A stretch of 10,101 bases of DNA, taken from contig WLHA01000024.1 in NCBI GenBank assembly GCA_009702955.1, positions 1 to 10,101 of the forward strand, read 5' to 3'. Position 1 is the first letter of the stretch. The number at the start of each line of letters is the position of its first letter. The DNA is from Actinomycetota bacterium (GTDB taxonomy: Bacteria; Actinomycetota; Acidimicrobiia; IMCC26256). Below are positions 1 to 6,766 of this stretch, piece after piece. The position numbers and the translations under genes are program-made. The notes beneath the pieces are model-generated. The model was not told the DNA's origin. It ran no database searches and was given only the letters and a program-made list of their open reading frames with translations.

Positions 1-551
1 CGGATCAGCCTTCCTACGAGGATGCACGCGCAATCGGGCAACTCGTTAGCGAGCGATTCATCAACGAGGAGTACGACAAGGTCGAGCTCATCTACACACG
101 ATTCATCTCCGCTGGTAAGCAAGAGGTTGTGCGCAGGCCTCTTCTCCCTCTAGAGCGTGAGGTGGTTAGCGGTGGCGATGGAAAGCCCGGAGACGATTCT
201 TCGAACTCGGCTACCGCTTCTTACGAATTTGAGAGCTCCCCAGAGGCGCTTCTCGCAGGGATTCTCCCTAAGTACATAGAGGCGCGCATCTTTGCAGCGC
301 TTCTAAATGCTGGTGCATCTGAGCATGCTGCACGCCAGCGAGCAATGAAGGCAGCGACAGATAATGCTGAAGAATTAATTAAAGAGCTGTCTCGAGTTAT
401 GAACCGCGCTCGTCAGGACGCGATCACTACCGAGATCATGGAGATCGTTGGTGGGGCAGAGGCACTCTCCTCTAGCGACGCCGACGCAGATGAAGACTCT
501 GCAGCACGCGCAATAGCGTTTGAACGTGACTACCTCGAGCATCAGGGCTGA
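1..551 (+). CDS. atpG: ATP synthase F1 subunit gamma, 3' part
   Basis: This is the C-terminal 182 residues of the central-stalk gamma subunit, which rotates inside the alpha3beta3 head and couples proton flow to ATP synthesis at the inner face of the membrane. The reading frame enters the window at base 3 and ends with TGA at 549-551; the start lies to the left. Diagnostic segments are EYDKVELIYTRF (a conserved strand), YEFESSPEALL, and the C-terminal helix AMKAATDNAEELIKEL followed by RARQDAITTEIMEIVGGAEAL, which match the gamma family closely. The GTG at 129 is internal, not a start. Oddly, the protein runs 27 residues past the usual GAEAL end in a tail rich in Asp, Glu, Ser and Ala. It is followed 46 bases later by atpD in the conserved gamma-beta-epsilon order, so identity is secure. 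Confidence 0.97.
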   Translation, partial: DQPSYEDARAIGQLVSERFINEEYDKVELIYTRFISAGKQEVVRRPLLPLEREVVSGGDGKPGDDSSNSATASYEFESSPEALLAGILPKYIEARIFAALLNAGASEHAARQRAMKAATDNAEELIKELSRVMNRARQDAITTEIMEIVGGAEALSSSDADADEDSAARAIAFERDYLEHQG

Positions 552-597
552 GGGCCCGACAACTAGGCCCAGGCCATAAGAAGGAGCATCAAACAAG

Positions 598-2043
598 ATG
601 ACAATGACCGCAGATTCAAACAAGGTTCTCAAGGATGGGCGAGTAATCGCTATCGCTGGGCCCGTGGTGGACGTCGAGTTCCCAACGGGTTCGCTACCTG
701 AGATCAACTCACTTCTCGAGATGGATATTGTCCTCGAGGGAGAGACAATTACTGTCCCCGCAGAGGTTGCTCAGCAGGTCGGTGCAGGGCGAGTGCGCGT
801 TATCTGCATGAAGCCCACCGATGGTCTCAAGCGAGGCACTCTCGTTCGTAACACCGGCCATGGCATCTCAATGCCGGTTGGTGACGGCGTGCTCGGTCAC
901 GTATTCAATGTTCTTGGCGAGCCTCTCGACATCACTGCTGAGGAGCTCACGAACATTGATGACCGCTGGGAGATTCACCGCCCGCCACCCGCATTCGACC
1001 AGTTGGAGCCACGTGCTCTCATGTTCGAGACTGGCATCAAGGTCATCGACCTTCTTGAGCCATATGTACAGGGTGGAAAGATCGGACTCTTCGGTGGAGC
1101 CGGTGTGGGCAAGACCGTTCTAATTCAAGAGATGATCAACCGTGTTGCAACACAGCACGGTGGAGTCTCGGTGTTCGCCGGTGTAGGCGAGCGCACACGT
1201 GAAGGTACCGACCTCTGGATCGAGATGCAGGAGTCCGGAGTTATCGAGAAGGCTGCACTCGTATACGGCCAGATGGATGAGCCGCCAGGGGTGCGCCTTC
1301 GTGTTGCCCTTAGTGCGCTAACAATCGCTGAGTACTTCCGCGACGTTAAGAACCAAGATGTTCTTCTCTTCGTGGACAACATCTTCCGCTTTGTGCAGGC
1401 CGGCTCTGAGGTGTCAACCCTTCTCGGTCGTATGCCATCTGCTGTGGGTTACCAGCCAACACTCGCTGACGAGATGGGTGAACTACAGGAGCGCATCACG
1501 TCAACCAAGGGTCACTCGATTACATCGCTTCAGGCCGTTTATGTGCCTGCTGACGACTACACCGACCCTGCTCCGTTCACGACCTTCACCCACCTTGACG
1601 CCACGACTGAGCTATCCCGCCAGATCGCAGCGCTCGGTATCTACCCGGCCGTTGACCCGCTTGCGTCTACCTCCAACATCCTCACGCCTGAGATTGTTGG
1701 TGCACGCCACTACAACGTTGCACGTCGCGTTCAAGAGATCCTCCAGCGCTACAAAGAGCTTCAAGACATCATCGCGATTCTTGGTCTCGATGAGCTCTCA
1801 GAGGAGGACAAGATCACGGTTAACCGTGCGCGCAAGATTCAGCGCTTCTTGTCTCAGCCATTCTTCGTTGGAGAGGTATTCACCGGACTCCCCGGTATCT
1901 TCGTGCCGATTGACGAGACCATCGAGTCCTTCGAGATGCTCGCAAACGGCGACTTGGACGATGTCCCCGAGCAGGCGTTCTTCAACGTAGGAAACGTAGA
2001 GAGTGTCCTCGCCAAGCAGCGCGATCTAGAGAAGAACGCCTAA
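598..2043 (+). CDS. atpD: ATP synthase F1 subunit beta
   Basis: Catalytic subunit of F1, 481 residues, close to the usual 460-485. It binds ADP and phosphate and makes ATP in the cytoplasmic head. The order is an N-terminal beta barrel (about residues 10-85), the nucleotide-binding domain, then a C-terminal helical domain. Visible motifs are Walker A GGAGVGKT (166-173), the catalytic Glu in GERTREG (E198), the Walker B strand LLFVDNIFRF ending at D260, the family signature PAVDPLASTS (350-359), and a perfect DELSEED loop (398-404) that contacts gamma and epsilon. All catalytic residues are intact. The ATG at 598 is preferred over the in-frame ATG at 604 because AAGGAG at 581-586 is 11 bases before the former and 17 before the latter. 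The TAA stop shares its last A with the atpC start, indicating coupled translation. Confidence 0.99.
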   Translation: MTMTADSNKVLKDGRVIAIAGPVVDVEFPTGSLPEINSLLEMDIVLEGETITVPAEVAQQVGAGRVRVICMKPTDGLKRGTLVRNTGHGISMPVGDGVLGHVFNVLGEPLDITAEELTNIDDRWEIHRPPPAFDQLEPRALMFETGIKVIDLLEPYVQGGKIGLFGGAGVGKTVLIQEMINRVATQHGGVSVFAGVGERTREGTDLWIEMQESGVIEKAALVYGQMDEPPGVRLRVALSALTIAEYFRDVKNQDVLLFVDNIFRFVQAGSEVSTLLGRMPSAVGYQPTLADEMGELQERITSTKGHSITSLQAVYVPADDYTDPAPFTTFTHLDATTELSRQIAALGIYPAVDPLASTSNILTPEIVGARHYNVARRVQEILQRYKELQDIIAILGLDELSEEDKITVNRARKIQRFLSQPFFVGEVFTGLPGIFVPIDETIESFEMLANGDLDDVPEQAFFNVGNVESVLAKQRDLEKNA

Positions 2044-2450
2044 TGGCATTTCTCGTTGAGCTCGTCTCTCCGGAGCGCATTCTCTTCGAGGGCGATGCTG
2101 TAATGGTCGTTGCCCGCACCACGGGTGGAGACATTGCGTTTCTACCTGGGCATGTTCCGTATCTCGGGGCGCTTGAAATATCCAAACTTCGGATCATGCA
2201 AGAAGCTGACGGTGGGCCACGCTTCGAGACAGTGGTAGCGGTTCACGGTGGCTTCGTTGAGGTATCAGGAGAGGGCGTAAAGATCCTCTCGGATGTTGCC
2301 GAATTGGGCACTGATATCGATGTTGTGCGCGCACGTACCGCAATGGAGGCCGCTGAGGCGGCACTTCGTAGCGACCCTGAGAACGTTGAGGCTAAGCAAG
2401 CTCTCCAGCGTGCATCGGTGCGCCTAGACGCAGCCGGAGCAAGCGCTTAA
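2043..2450 (+). CDS. atpC: ATP synthase F1 subunit epsilon
   Basis: Epsilon subunit of the central stalk, 135 residues, normal for the family (about 120-140). It joins gamma to the c-ring and can restrain ATP hydrolysis through its C-terminal helices. The N-terminal beta sandwich is visible in VELVSPERILFEGDA, in the GDIAFLPGHVPYLGALE turn typical of the family, and in VVAVHGGFVEVSGEGVKILSDVAE. A charged Ala/Glu/Arg-rich two-helix region follows from about residue 93 (VRARTAMEAAEAALRS). The start overlaps the atpD stop by one base (TAATG), so translation probably depends on ribosomes finishing atpD. It is the last gene of the atp operon and ends 80 bases before the convergent glpX stop. Confidence 0.97.
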   Translation: MAFLVELVSPERILFEGDAVMVVARTTGGDIAFLPGHVPYLGALEISKLRIMQEADGGPRFETVVAVHGGFVEVSGEGVKILSDVAELGTDIDVVRARTAMEAAEAALRSDPENVEAKQALQRASVRLDAAGASA

Positions 2451-2465
2451 ATCCCTAAGAAGTTG

Positions 2466-2540
2466 ATCGCCTAGAAGGAGCTGTTCTAGGGACGGCTTTT
2501 CTAGAAATCGCTGTTCTAAAAAGGTCTGTTCTAGAAATCT
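2466..2540. repeat. Five-copy 15-bp tandem repeat between convergent genes
   Basis: Five consecutive 15-base units lie at 2466-2480, 2481-2495, 2496-2510, 2511-2525 and 2526-2540. By eye the consensus is CTGTTCTAGAAATCG; the bases CTA at unit positions 6-8 occur in all five, and TTCTA in the last four. The first unit is the most diverged. Alternate units are more alike (2481-2510 and 2511-2540 match at 23 of 30 positions), which suggests duplication of a 30-base block built from 15-base units. The last unit contains the final two sense codons and the stop of glpX (GAT TTC TAG on the - strand), and the same nine bases recur 30 bases away. TTCTAGAA is itself palindromic, so the array can pair in several ways. 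A single A/T-rich drift region is an alternative, but the fixed spacing argues against it. Confidence 0.75.
2470..2502 (+). terminator. Possible terminator of the atp operon
   Basis: CCTAGAA at 2470-2476 and TTCTAGG at 2484-2490 form a 7-bp stem with a 7-base loop, starting 20 bases after the atpC stop. A short T-rich run (CTTTTCT, 2496-2502) follows, but six bases after the stem, so this is a weak rho-independent terminator at best. The stem is built from two neighbouring units of the 15-bp repeat array, so termination may be a by-product of the repeat. Because the neighbouring gene converges on this site, some form of termination is expected here. Confidence 0.4.
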
Positions 2541-3520
2541 ATAGCTGAGATCTTGGCGAGCTTGGTCCAGCGGTGCTGCGAGCGGATCTTGCGAATGGTC
2601 CCACTTCGAGAGCGCATCACCAAAGTCTCACTGGTTCCGTGGTCTCCGAAGTAGCGCACACCCCTCACCAGATCGCCGTCAGAGACCCCTGAGGCAGCGA
2701 AGAACACATCATCGCCTGATACGAGGTCATCGGCGGTAAGCACCTGGCTGAGGTCATATCCGGCGTCTAGAGCGGCTCTGCGCTCTGCTTCATTTCGTGG
2801 CCATAGACGACCGAGAATCTCGCCACCGAGGCATTTCACCGCGCATGCTGCGATTACCCCCTCGGGGGTTCCGCCGATTCCAAAGAGGATGTCGGTACCA
2901 GACTCAGGCCATGCCGCAGAGATCGCACCGGCTACGTCGCCGTCTTGGATGATGCGAACTCGTGCACCCGCCTCACGGCATTGCTTGATGATGTCGGCAT
3001 GGCGTTCGCGGTCAAGAACCACTGCGGTCACATCGCGCACACTCTCGCCCTTGGCCTTAGCCACGGCTTTAAGGTTGTCAGCGATTGAGGCGTCGAGGTT
3101 GATGACGTGGCGTGCCTCTGGGCCTACAGCGATCTTGTCCATGTATACACAGGGGCCTGGGTCGAACATGGTTCCGCGCTCTGAGAGTGCAATGACAGAG
3201 ATGGCGTTGTTTCGGCCGAGAGCTGTGAGGGTTGTTCCGTCAATCGGGTCGACAGCGATATCGCATGCTGGCCCACCAGAACCGATCTCCTCACCGTTGT
3301 AGAGCATCGGGGCTTCGTCCTTCTCGCCCTCACCGATGACGACTACGCCCTCCATGGGTACCGTGTTGAGCACAAGGCGCATAGCGTCAACCGCTGCGCC
3401 ATCGGCTCCGTTCTTGTCTCCTAGGCCTAGCCATCGGCCAGCAGCGAGGGCTGCTGCCTCGGTGGCGCGAGCGAGGTCCATTGCGAGGTTGCGGTCGGGT
3501 GCTTCGGGCTGATGATCCAT
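2531..3520 (-). CDS. glpX: Fructose-1,6-bisphosphatase class II
   Basis: Metal-dependent phosphatase of 329 residues that hydrolyses fructose 1,6-bisphosphate to fructose 6-phosphate, the committed cytosolic step of gluconeogenesis; some class II members also act on sedoheptulose 1,7-bisphosphate. The family is shown by GEGEKDEAPML (residues 63-73) and DPIDGT (91-96), the Mg2+-binding segments of the lithium-sensitive phosphatase fold, plus GRNNAISVIAL and LFGIGGTPEGVIAACAVKCLGG. Length matches GlpX (about 320-340). The ATG at 3518-3520 is chosen because the N-terminal stretch PDRNLAMDLARATEAAALAAGRW resembles actinobacterial GlpX; GGAGAG lies 14 bases upstream, slightly far. The gene stands alone on the - strand, converges on atpC, and diverges from the SDR gene. 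Its TAG stop lies inside the 15-bp repeat array. Confidence 0.96.
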   Translation of the reverse strand: MDHQPEAPDRNLAMDLARATEAAALAAGRWLGLGDKNGADGAAVDAMRLVLNTVPMEGVVVIGEGEKDEAPMLYNGEEIGSGGPACDIAVDPIDGTTLTALGRNNAISVIALSERGTMFDPGPCVYMDKIAVGPEARHVINLDASIADNLKAVAKAKGESVRDVTAVVLDRERHADIIKQCREAGARVRIIQDGDVAGAISAAWPESGTDILFGIGGTPEGVIAACAVKCLGGEILGRLWPRNEAERRAALDAGYDLSQVLTADDLVSGDDVFFAASGVSDGDLVRGVRYFGDHGTSETLVMRSRSGTIRKIRSQHRWTKLAKISAIDF

Positions 3521-3536
3521 GAGGCGAGAATCTACT

Positions 3537-3548
3537 CTCCCGCGGGAG
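3537..3548. promoter_or_regulatory. 12-bp perfect palindrome upstream of glpX
   Basis: CTCCCGCGGGAG is a perfect 12-base inverted repeat, centred 22-23 bases upstream of the glpX start, in the 101-base divergent region shared with the SDR gene. Its left arm overlaps the GGAGAG that would serve as the glpX ribosome-binding site on the - strand. It has no spacer, so it suits a dimeric repressor operator better than an RNA hairpin (which would be four base pairs with a CGCG loop). A binding protein is inferred, not shown. No convincing -35/-10 pair was found in this region for either gene. Confidence 0.35.
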
Positions 3549-3621
3549 TTCCTCGTAAGGTGGGGGCAGTAGATATCGCCAAGAGGCGCTTTTTGAGGTA
3601 ATTCGTGATGGGGGTTCTTAA

Positions 3622-4425
3622 ATGGGGCGATTAGATGCTCGTATAGCGGTAGTCACAGGCGGGGCCTCAGGTATTGGGCGAGCCACGGTTGAGCGGTTCA
3701 TAGCCGAGGGCGCCACGGTTGAGTCTTGGGACATCGCTGCCTCTCCTGGCGAGACACTTCCACCCGGGGTCGTCTACAGGCAGATCGATGTGACCGACGA
3801 GGATGCAGTCAAGGCTGGATTCGCCGCCGTAGTCGAGGCCCATGGTCGGGTCGATTGTGTTGTGCACGCTGCTGGAATTGCAAGCGGCGGGCCGGTCAAC
3901 ATGCTTGAGACCGCTGAGTGGGATCGAGTCATCAACATCAATCTGAAGGGAACGTTCCTAGTAGATAAGTACGCGGCCACCGCGATGCTTGAGCAGGAGC
4001 CACGCTTTGGGGTAGATGGAGCACAACGCGGATCGATTGTGAATCTCGCAAGTGTTGAGGGGCTTATCGGGACCGAGGGTGGAAGCGCCTACAACGCGTC
4101 TAAGGGTGGGGTAGTCATACTCACCAAGAATCTCTCCATCGATTACGGCCGGCGCGGCATTCGCGTCAACGCGATCTGCCCTGGCTTCATTGATACACCT
4201 TTGCTCTCTGGAGTATTTGGGATGCCCGGAATGGAGGCAGTGATGGCGGAGATCGCCGCTGCACATCAACTAGGTCGCCTTGGTCGTGCCGAGGAGATCG
4301 CATCGGTTGCGCTCTTCCTCTGCTCTGATGATGCTTCCTTCGTTACAGGCGTTGCTCTCCCTGTAGACGGTGGATACACAGCGGGGCATCGCCATGGCAT
4401 CTCAGAACTGCTCGGGCTGGCCTAA
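3622..4425 (+). CDS. SDR family NAD(P)-dependent oxidoreductase
   Basis: Classical short-chain dehydrogenase/reductase of 267 residues (family norm about 250-270), presumably cytosolic. The Rossmann glycine motif is TGGASGIG (12-19); the HAAG motif (82-85) replaces the usual NNAG; the catalytic set is N107, S144, Y157 and K161 (YNASK), with S and Y 13 residues apart as normal; PGFIDTP follows at 187-193. An Asp at the end of strand beta2 (D37, in ESWDI) favours NAD(H) over NADP(H). It ends with VDGGYTAGHRHG plus a short tail. The exact substrate cannot be read from sequence; 3-hydroxyacyl or secondary alcohol oxidation is typical. ATG 3622 is the only reasonable start at the Rossmann N-terminus, with only a weak G-rich stretch upstream. 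No terminator separates it from the mutase gene 87 bases on, so they may be co-transcribed. Confidence 0.92.
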   Translation: MGRLDARIAVVTGGASGIGRATVERFIAEGATVESWDIAASPGETLPPGVVYRQIDVTDEDAVKAGFAAVVEAHGRVDCVVHAAGIASGGPVNMLETAEWDRVININLKGTFLVDKYAATAMLEQEPRFGVDGAQRGSIVNLASVEGLIGTEGGSAYNASKGGVVILTKNLSIDYGRRGIRVNAICPGFIDTPLLSGVFGMPGMEAVMAEIAAAHQLGRLGRAEEIASVALFLCSDDASFVTGVALPVDGGYTAGHRHGISELLGLA

Positions 4426-4465
4426 TAACGAATGGGCAAGAGTTTCGGCGGCGTGCAACTATCTC

Positions 4466-4483
4466 GGCTCATCAAGTTGAGCC
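4466..4483 (+). repeat. Hairpin ahead of the mutase ribosome-binding site
   Basis: GGCTCA (4466-4471) and TGAGCC (4478-4483) form a perfect 6-bp stem with a 6-base loop. There is no T run after it, so it is not a normal terminator. It lies 11 bases before the mutase Shine-Dalgarno sequence and could act in the leader of the mRNA or be a chance fold. Six-base arms ACGAAT (4428-4433) and ATTCGT (4485-4490) bracket it as an outer inverted repeat. Confidence 0.35.
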
Positions 4484-4494
4484 AATTCGTAGGG

Positions 4495-4504
4495 AGAAGG
4501 AGGT
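4495..4504 (+). promoter_or_regulatory. Strong Shine-Dalgarno site of the mutase gene
   Basis: AGAAGGAGGT is nearly the full complement of the 16S rRNA 3' end. Its AAGGAGG core (4497-4503) stands nine bases before the ATG at 4513, an ideal spacing. It is the strongest ribosome-binding site in the window, fixes the start of the mutase, and suggests that the protein is translated well and independently of the SDR gene upstream. Confidence 0.85.
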
Positions 4505-4512
4505 AAAAGAGG

Positions 4513-6105
4513 ATGGAAGAGCGCAAGGCAGACTTCACTACATACTCAGGCCTCGAGGTTGAGCCCATCTACGGCCCAGAGGGTGCAGAGCGCCCGGGAG
4601 AGTTCCCTTATACCCGTGGGCCCCATGGCTCTATGTACAGATCCAAGCTCTGGACGATGCGACTCTTCGCAGGTTTTGGAACAGCACCGGACACCAACAT
4701 TCGCTTTAAGGAGTTGTTAGCAGCTGGCGGATCGGGCCTCTCAACTGCATACGATCTGCCGACGCTTATGGGGCGCGACTCCGATGATCCGCTCTGCCTC
4801 GGCGAGGTAGGGAAGTGCGGAGTTGCAGTAGACACGCTCGCCGACGTCGAGGATCTATATCGCGATATAGACCTCTCCAAGGTAACAACATCGATGACCA
4901 TCAACTCGCCTGCCCCGATACTTTTTGCCATGTACGTAGTGGCTGCGGAGAAGAACGGGACACCGCGCTCGCTCCTCGGAGGCACGCTTCAGAACGACAT
5001 GTTCAAGGAGTATCAGGCTCAGAAGGAGTACTTCTTTCCGCCGCGCCCAAGCATGCGCCTTGTAACCGATGTCGTGGAGTTCTGCTCGAATGAGATGCCG
5101 CGTTGGCACCCAATATCAATCTCTGGTTACCACATCCGCGAGGCAGGCTCTACGGCTGTGCAGGAGTTGGCGTTTACTCTCGCAAACGGATTTGCTTATG
5201 TTGAAGCAGCAATAGCTCGCGGATTAAGTGTCGATGAGTTCGCACCTCGCCTCTCGTTCTTCTTCAATGCTCACGTTGATTTCTTCGAGGAGATTGCAAA
5301 GTTCAGAGCGGCTAGGCGAATCTGGGCTCACTGGATGCGCGATCGCTATGGCGCTAAGACCGAGCGAGCGATGCAACTTCGATTCCATACGCAGACAGCA
5401 GGAGTCTCATTAACTGCACAGCAACCAGAGATCAACTTGGTGCGCACCGCCATTGAGGCGCTCGCTGGCGTGCTTGGTGGTACGCAGAGTCTGCACACAA
5501 ACTCATTCGACGAAGCATTGGCTCTTCCATCAGAGAAGTCATCGCGCCTTGCACTTCGTACCCAACAGGTAATAGCGCATGAGACTCGCGTAGCGAATGT
5601 CGCAGACCCACTTGGCGGCTCTTGGTATGTAGAGGCCTTAACGGATGAGACGGAGCGCCTAGCCGAGGAGGTATTCGCCTACCTCGACGAGCTCGGTGGC
5701 GGCTCAATACTCGAGGGTGTATTCGCTGGTATCGATAGCGGTTACTTCATGGGGGAGATCGCGCAGGCCTCTTATGACCTTGAGCGAAAACTCAACGACG
5801 GCCGCCATATTGTGGTCGGAGTAAATGATTTTCTCGAGGGCAATGATGAAGCTGCGCCCGAGACGCTTCAGATTGGACCTCAGTTCGAGGAGAAGCAACT
5901 CGCTCGCCTAGCCGAGGTAAAGCGACTTAGAGACGGCGATGCGGTTGCGCGTTCGTTAGCAGAGATTAGGCGCGTTGCTTCCGAGCCAGGGATAAACACG
6001 ATGCCAGCGATTATTGAGGCTGTGCGGGTATATGCGACTGTGGGAGAGATCATGAATACGTTTGCTGACGAGTTTGGCCTTTACCGAGAAACTCCGGTCA
6101 TCTAA
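4513..6105 (+). CDS. B12-dependent acyl-CoA mutase, large (catalytic) subunit
   Basis: TIM-barrel substrate-binding subunit (530 residues) of the methylmalonyl-CoA mutase family, which interchanges carbon-skeleton isomers of acyl-CoAs using adenosylcobalamin. Shared motifs are RGPHGSMY (35-42), AGFGTA, YDLPTLMGRDSDDP (80-93), MTINSPA, QNDMFKEY (160-167), PSMRL, ISISGYHIREAG (201-212) and FHTQTAGVSLTAQQP. Aligned without gaps to Propionibacterium methylmalonyl-CoA mutase (offset 37), Tyr89 becomes F52 and Arg207 becomes Q170, the pair of isobutyryl-CoA mutase; Arg82 becomes K45, while Tyr243 and His244 are kept (Y206, H207). So methylmalonyl-CoA is not the likely substrate, though the true one is uncertain. 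The cobalamin-binding domain (DxHxxG) is absent; a separate small subunit and a MeaB-type chaperone are needed, and neither is in the window. The stop overlaps the next start (TAATG). Confidence 0.93.
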   Translation: MEERKADFTTYSGLEVEPIYGPEGAERPGEFPYTRGPHGSMYRSKLWTMRLFAGFGTAPDTNIRFKELLAAGGSGLSTAYDLPTLMGRDSDDPLCLGEVGKCGVAVDTLADVEDLYRDIDLSKVTTSMTINSPAPILFAMYVVAAEKNGTPRSLLGGTLQNDMFKEYQAQKEYFFPPRPSMRLVTDVVEFCSNEMPRWHPISISGYHIREAGSTAVQELAFTLANGFAYVEAAIARGLSVDEFAPRLSFFFNAHVDFFEEIAKFRAARRIWAHWMRDRYGAKTERAMQLRFHTQTAGVSLTAQQPEINLVRTAIEALAGVLGGTQSLHTNSFDEALALPSEKSSRLALRTQQVIAHETRVANVADPLGGSWYVEALTDETERLAEEVFAYLDELGGGSILEGVFAGIDSGYFMGEIAQASYDLERKLNDGRHIVVGVNDFLEGNDEAAPETLQIGPQFEEKQLARLAEVKRLRDGDAVARSLAEIRRVASEPGINTMPAIIEAVRVYATVGEIMNTFADEFGLYRETPVI

Positions 6106-6725
6106 TGCTCACTGCGTCTGAGCTAGCAGTTGCAAAACGTGTCAAGGGGTTCATGCCCGATGACGAGGGGCTTGCGCTCCACGAGGCAGGTTTGCTCGGT
6201 GGCCTTGTAGGCCCGCTGCTTGAGATCGGTTCCTACTGCGGGAAGTCTGGCGTGTATCTCGGTGCCGCTGCGCGCGATTGCGCGACTGTGCTCTTCACAA
6301 TTGATCACCACCGAGGCTCTGAGGAGAATCAGGCAGGTTGGGAGCACCACGATACCGATGTAGTTGATCCTCTAACAGGTCGCATGGACACGCTCCCATA
6401 CTTTCGTCGAACAATTGAGTCTGCAGGTTTAGAGGCGAGCGTTATCGCTGTTATCGGAGACTCCCCGACGGTGGGTGCTGCATGGCAAACGCCAGTTGGG
6501 TTTCTCTTTATTGATGGTGGCCACGCTGAAGAGGTTGCGATGGCTGACTATGAAATATGGGCGAAGCACCTTCTTCCAGAAGGAGTGTTAGCGATACATG
6601 ACTGTTTCGAAGATCCAGCCGCTGGCGGGCAGGCGCCATTCTTGGTCTGGCAGCGTGCAGTAAAAGATGGATACGTTCCCCTATCTACAACAGGGAGTCT
6701 GCGAACGTTGAGGAAGCCCAGCTAA
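6105..6725 (+). CDS. Class I SAM-dependent methyltransferase (Methyltransf_24-like)
   Basis: A 206-residue Rossmann-fold methyltransferase. Motif I is LEIGSYCGKSG (39-49), binding S-adenosylmethionine; DHHRGSEENQ (67-76) follows strand beta2; GDS (118-120) and FIDGGH (135-140) sit at strand beta4; and IHDCF (164-168) follows strand beta5. This pattern, with acidic and His residues that may hold a metal ion, resembles the Methyltransf_24 group that includes sugar and antibiotic O-methyltransferases. The acceptor is unknown. The ATG overlaps the mutase TAA by one base and has no separate ribosome-binding site of note, so its expression is tied to the mutase; a link to acyl-CoA metabolism is nevertheless unproven. 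The chain looks complete with no signal peptide or membrane segment. The gene ends 41 bases before the fucosidase start. Confidence 0.87.
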   Translation: MLTASELAVAKRVKGFMPDDEGLALHEAGLLGGLVGPLLEIGSYCGKSGVYLGAAARDCATVLFTIDHHRGSEENQAGWEHHDTDVVDPLTGRMDTLPYFRRTIESAGLEASVIAVIGDSPTVGAAWQTPVGFLFIDGGHAEEVAMADYEIWAKHLLPEGVLAIHDCFEDPAAGGQAPFLVWQRAVKDGYVPLSTTGSLRTLRKPS

Positions 6726-6754
6726 GCGTCACAAACCATTGCGCTGCATTGAAA

Positions 6755-6762
6755 GAGGAGAG
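6755..6762 (+). promoter_or_regulatory. Ribosome-binding site that sets the fucosidase start
   Basis: GAGGAGAG lies in the 41-base gap after the methyltransferase, six bases (from the end of GAGGAG) before the GTG at 6767. An in-frame TTG at 6749 would place this motif inside the coding region and has no such sequence ahead of it, so GTG 6767 is preferred. Confidence 0.7.
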
Positions 6763-6766
6763 AGTC

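Noticed and set aside
552..570. GGGCC...GGCCC inverted repeat between atpG and atpD.
   Set aside because: The stem is only five pairs with no T run and lies inside a conserved operon, so a terminator is unlikely.
1358..1990. A 210-codon open frame overlapping atpD in another frame.
   Set aside because: It is a shadow of the conserved beta subunit; the Ser/Arg/Leu-rich composition is typical of out-of-frame reading.
2889..3302. A 137-codon open frame on the + strand.
   Set aside because: It lies wholly antisense to the well-supported glpX gene and its translation is Ser/Thr/Arg-rich with no recognisable motif.
3600..4490. The 7-mer AATTCGT occurs upstream of both the SDR start (3600-3606) and the mutase start (4484-4490).
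   Set aside because: Seven bases shared at different distances from the starts is weak; chance is a sufficient explanation.
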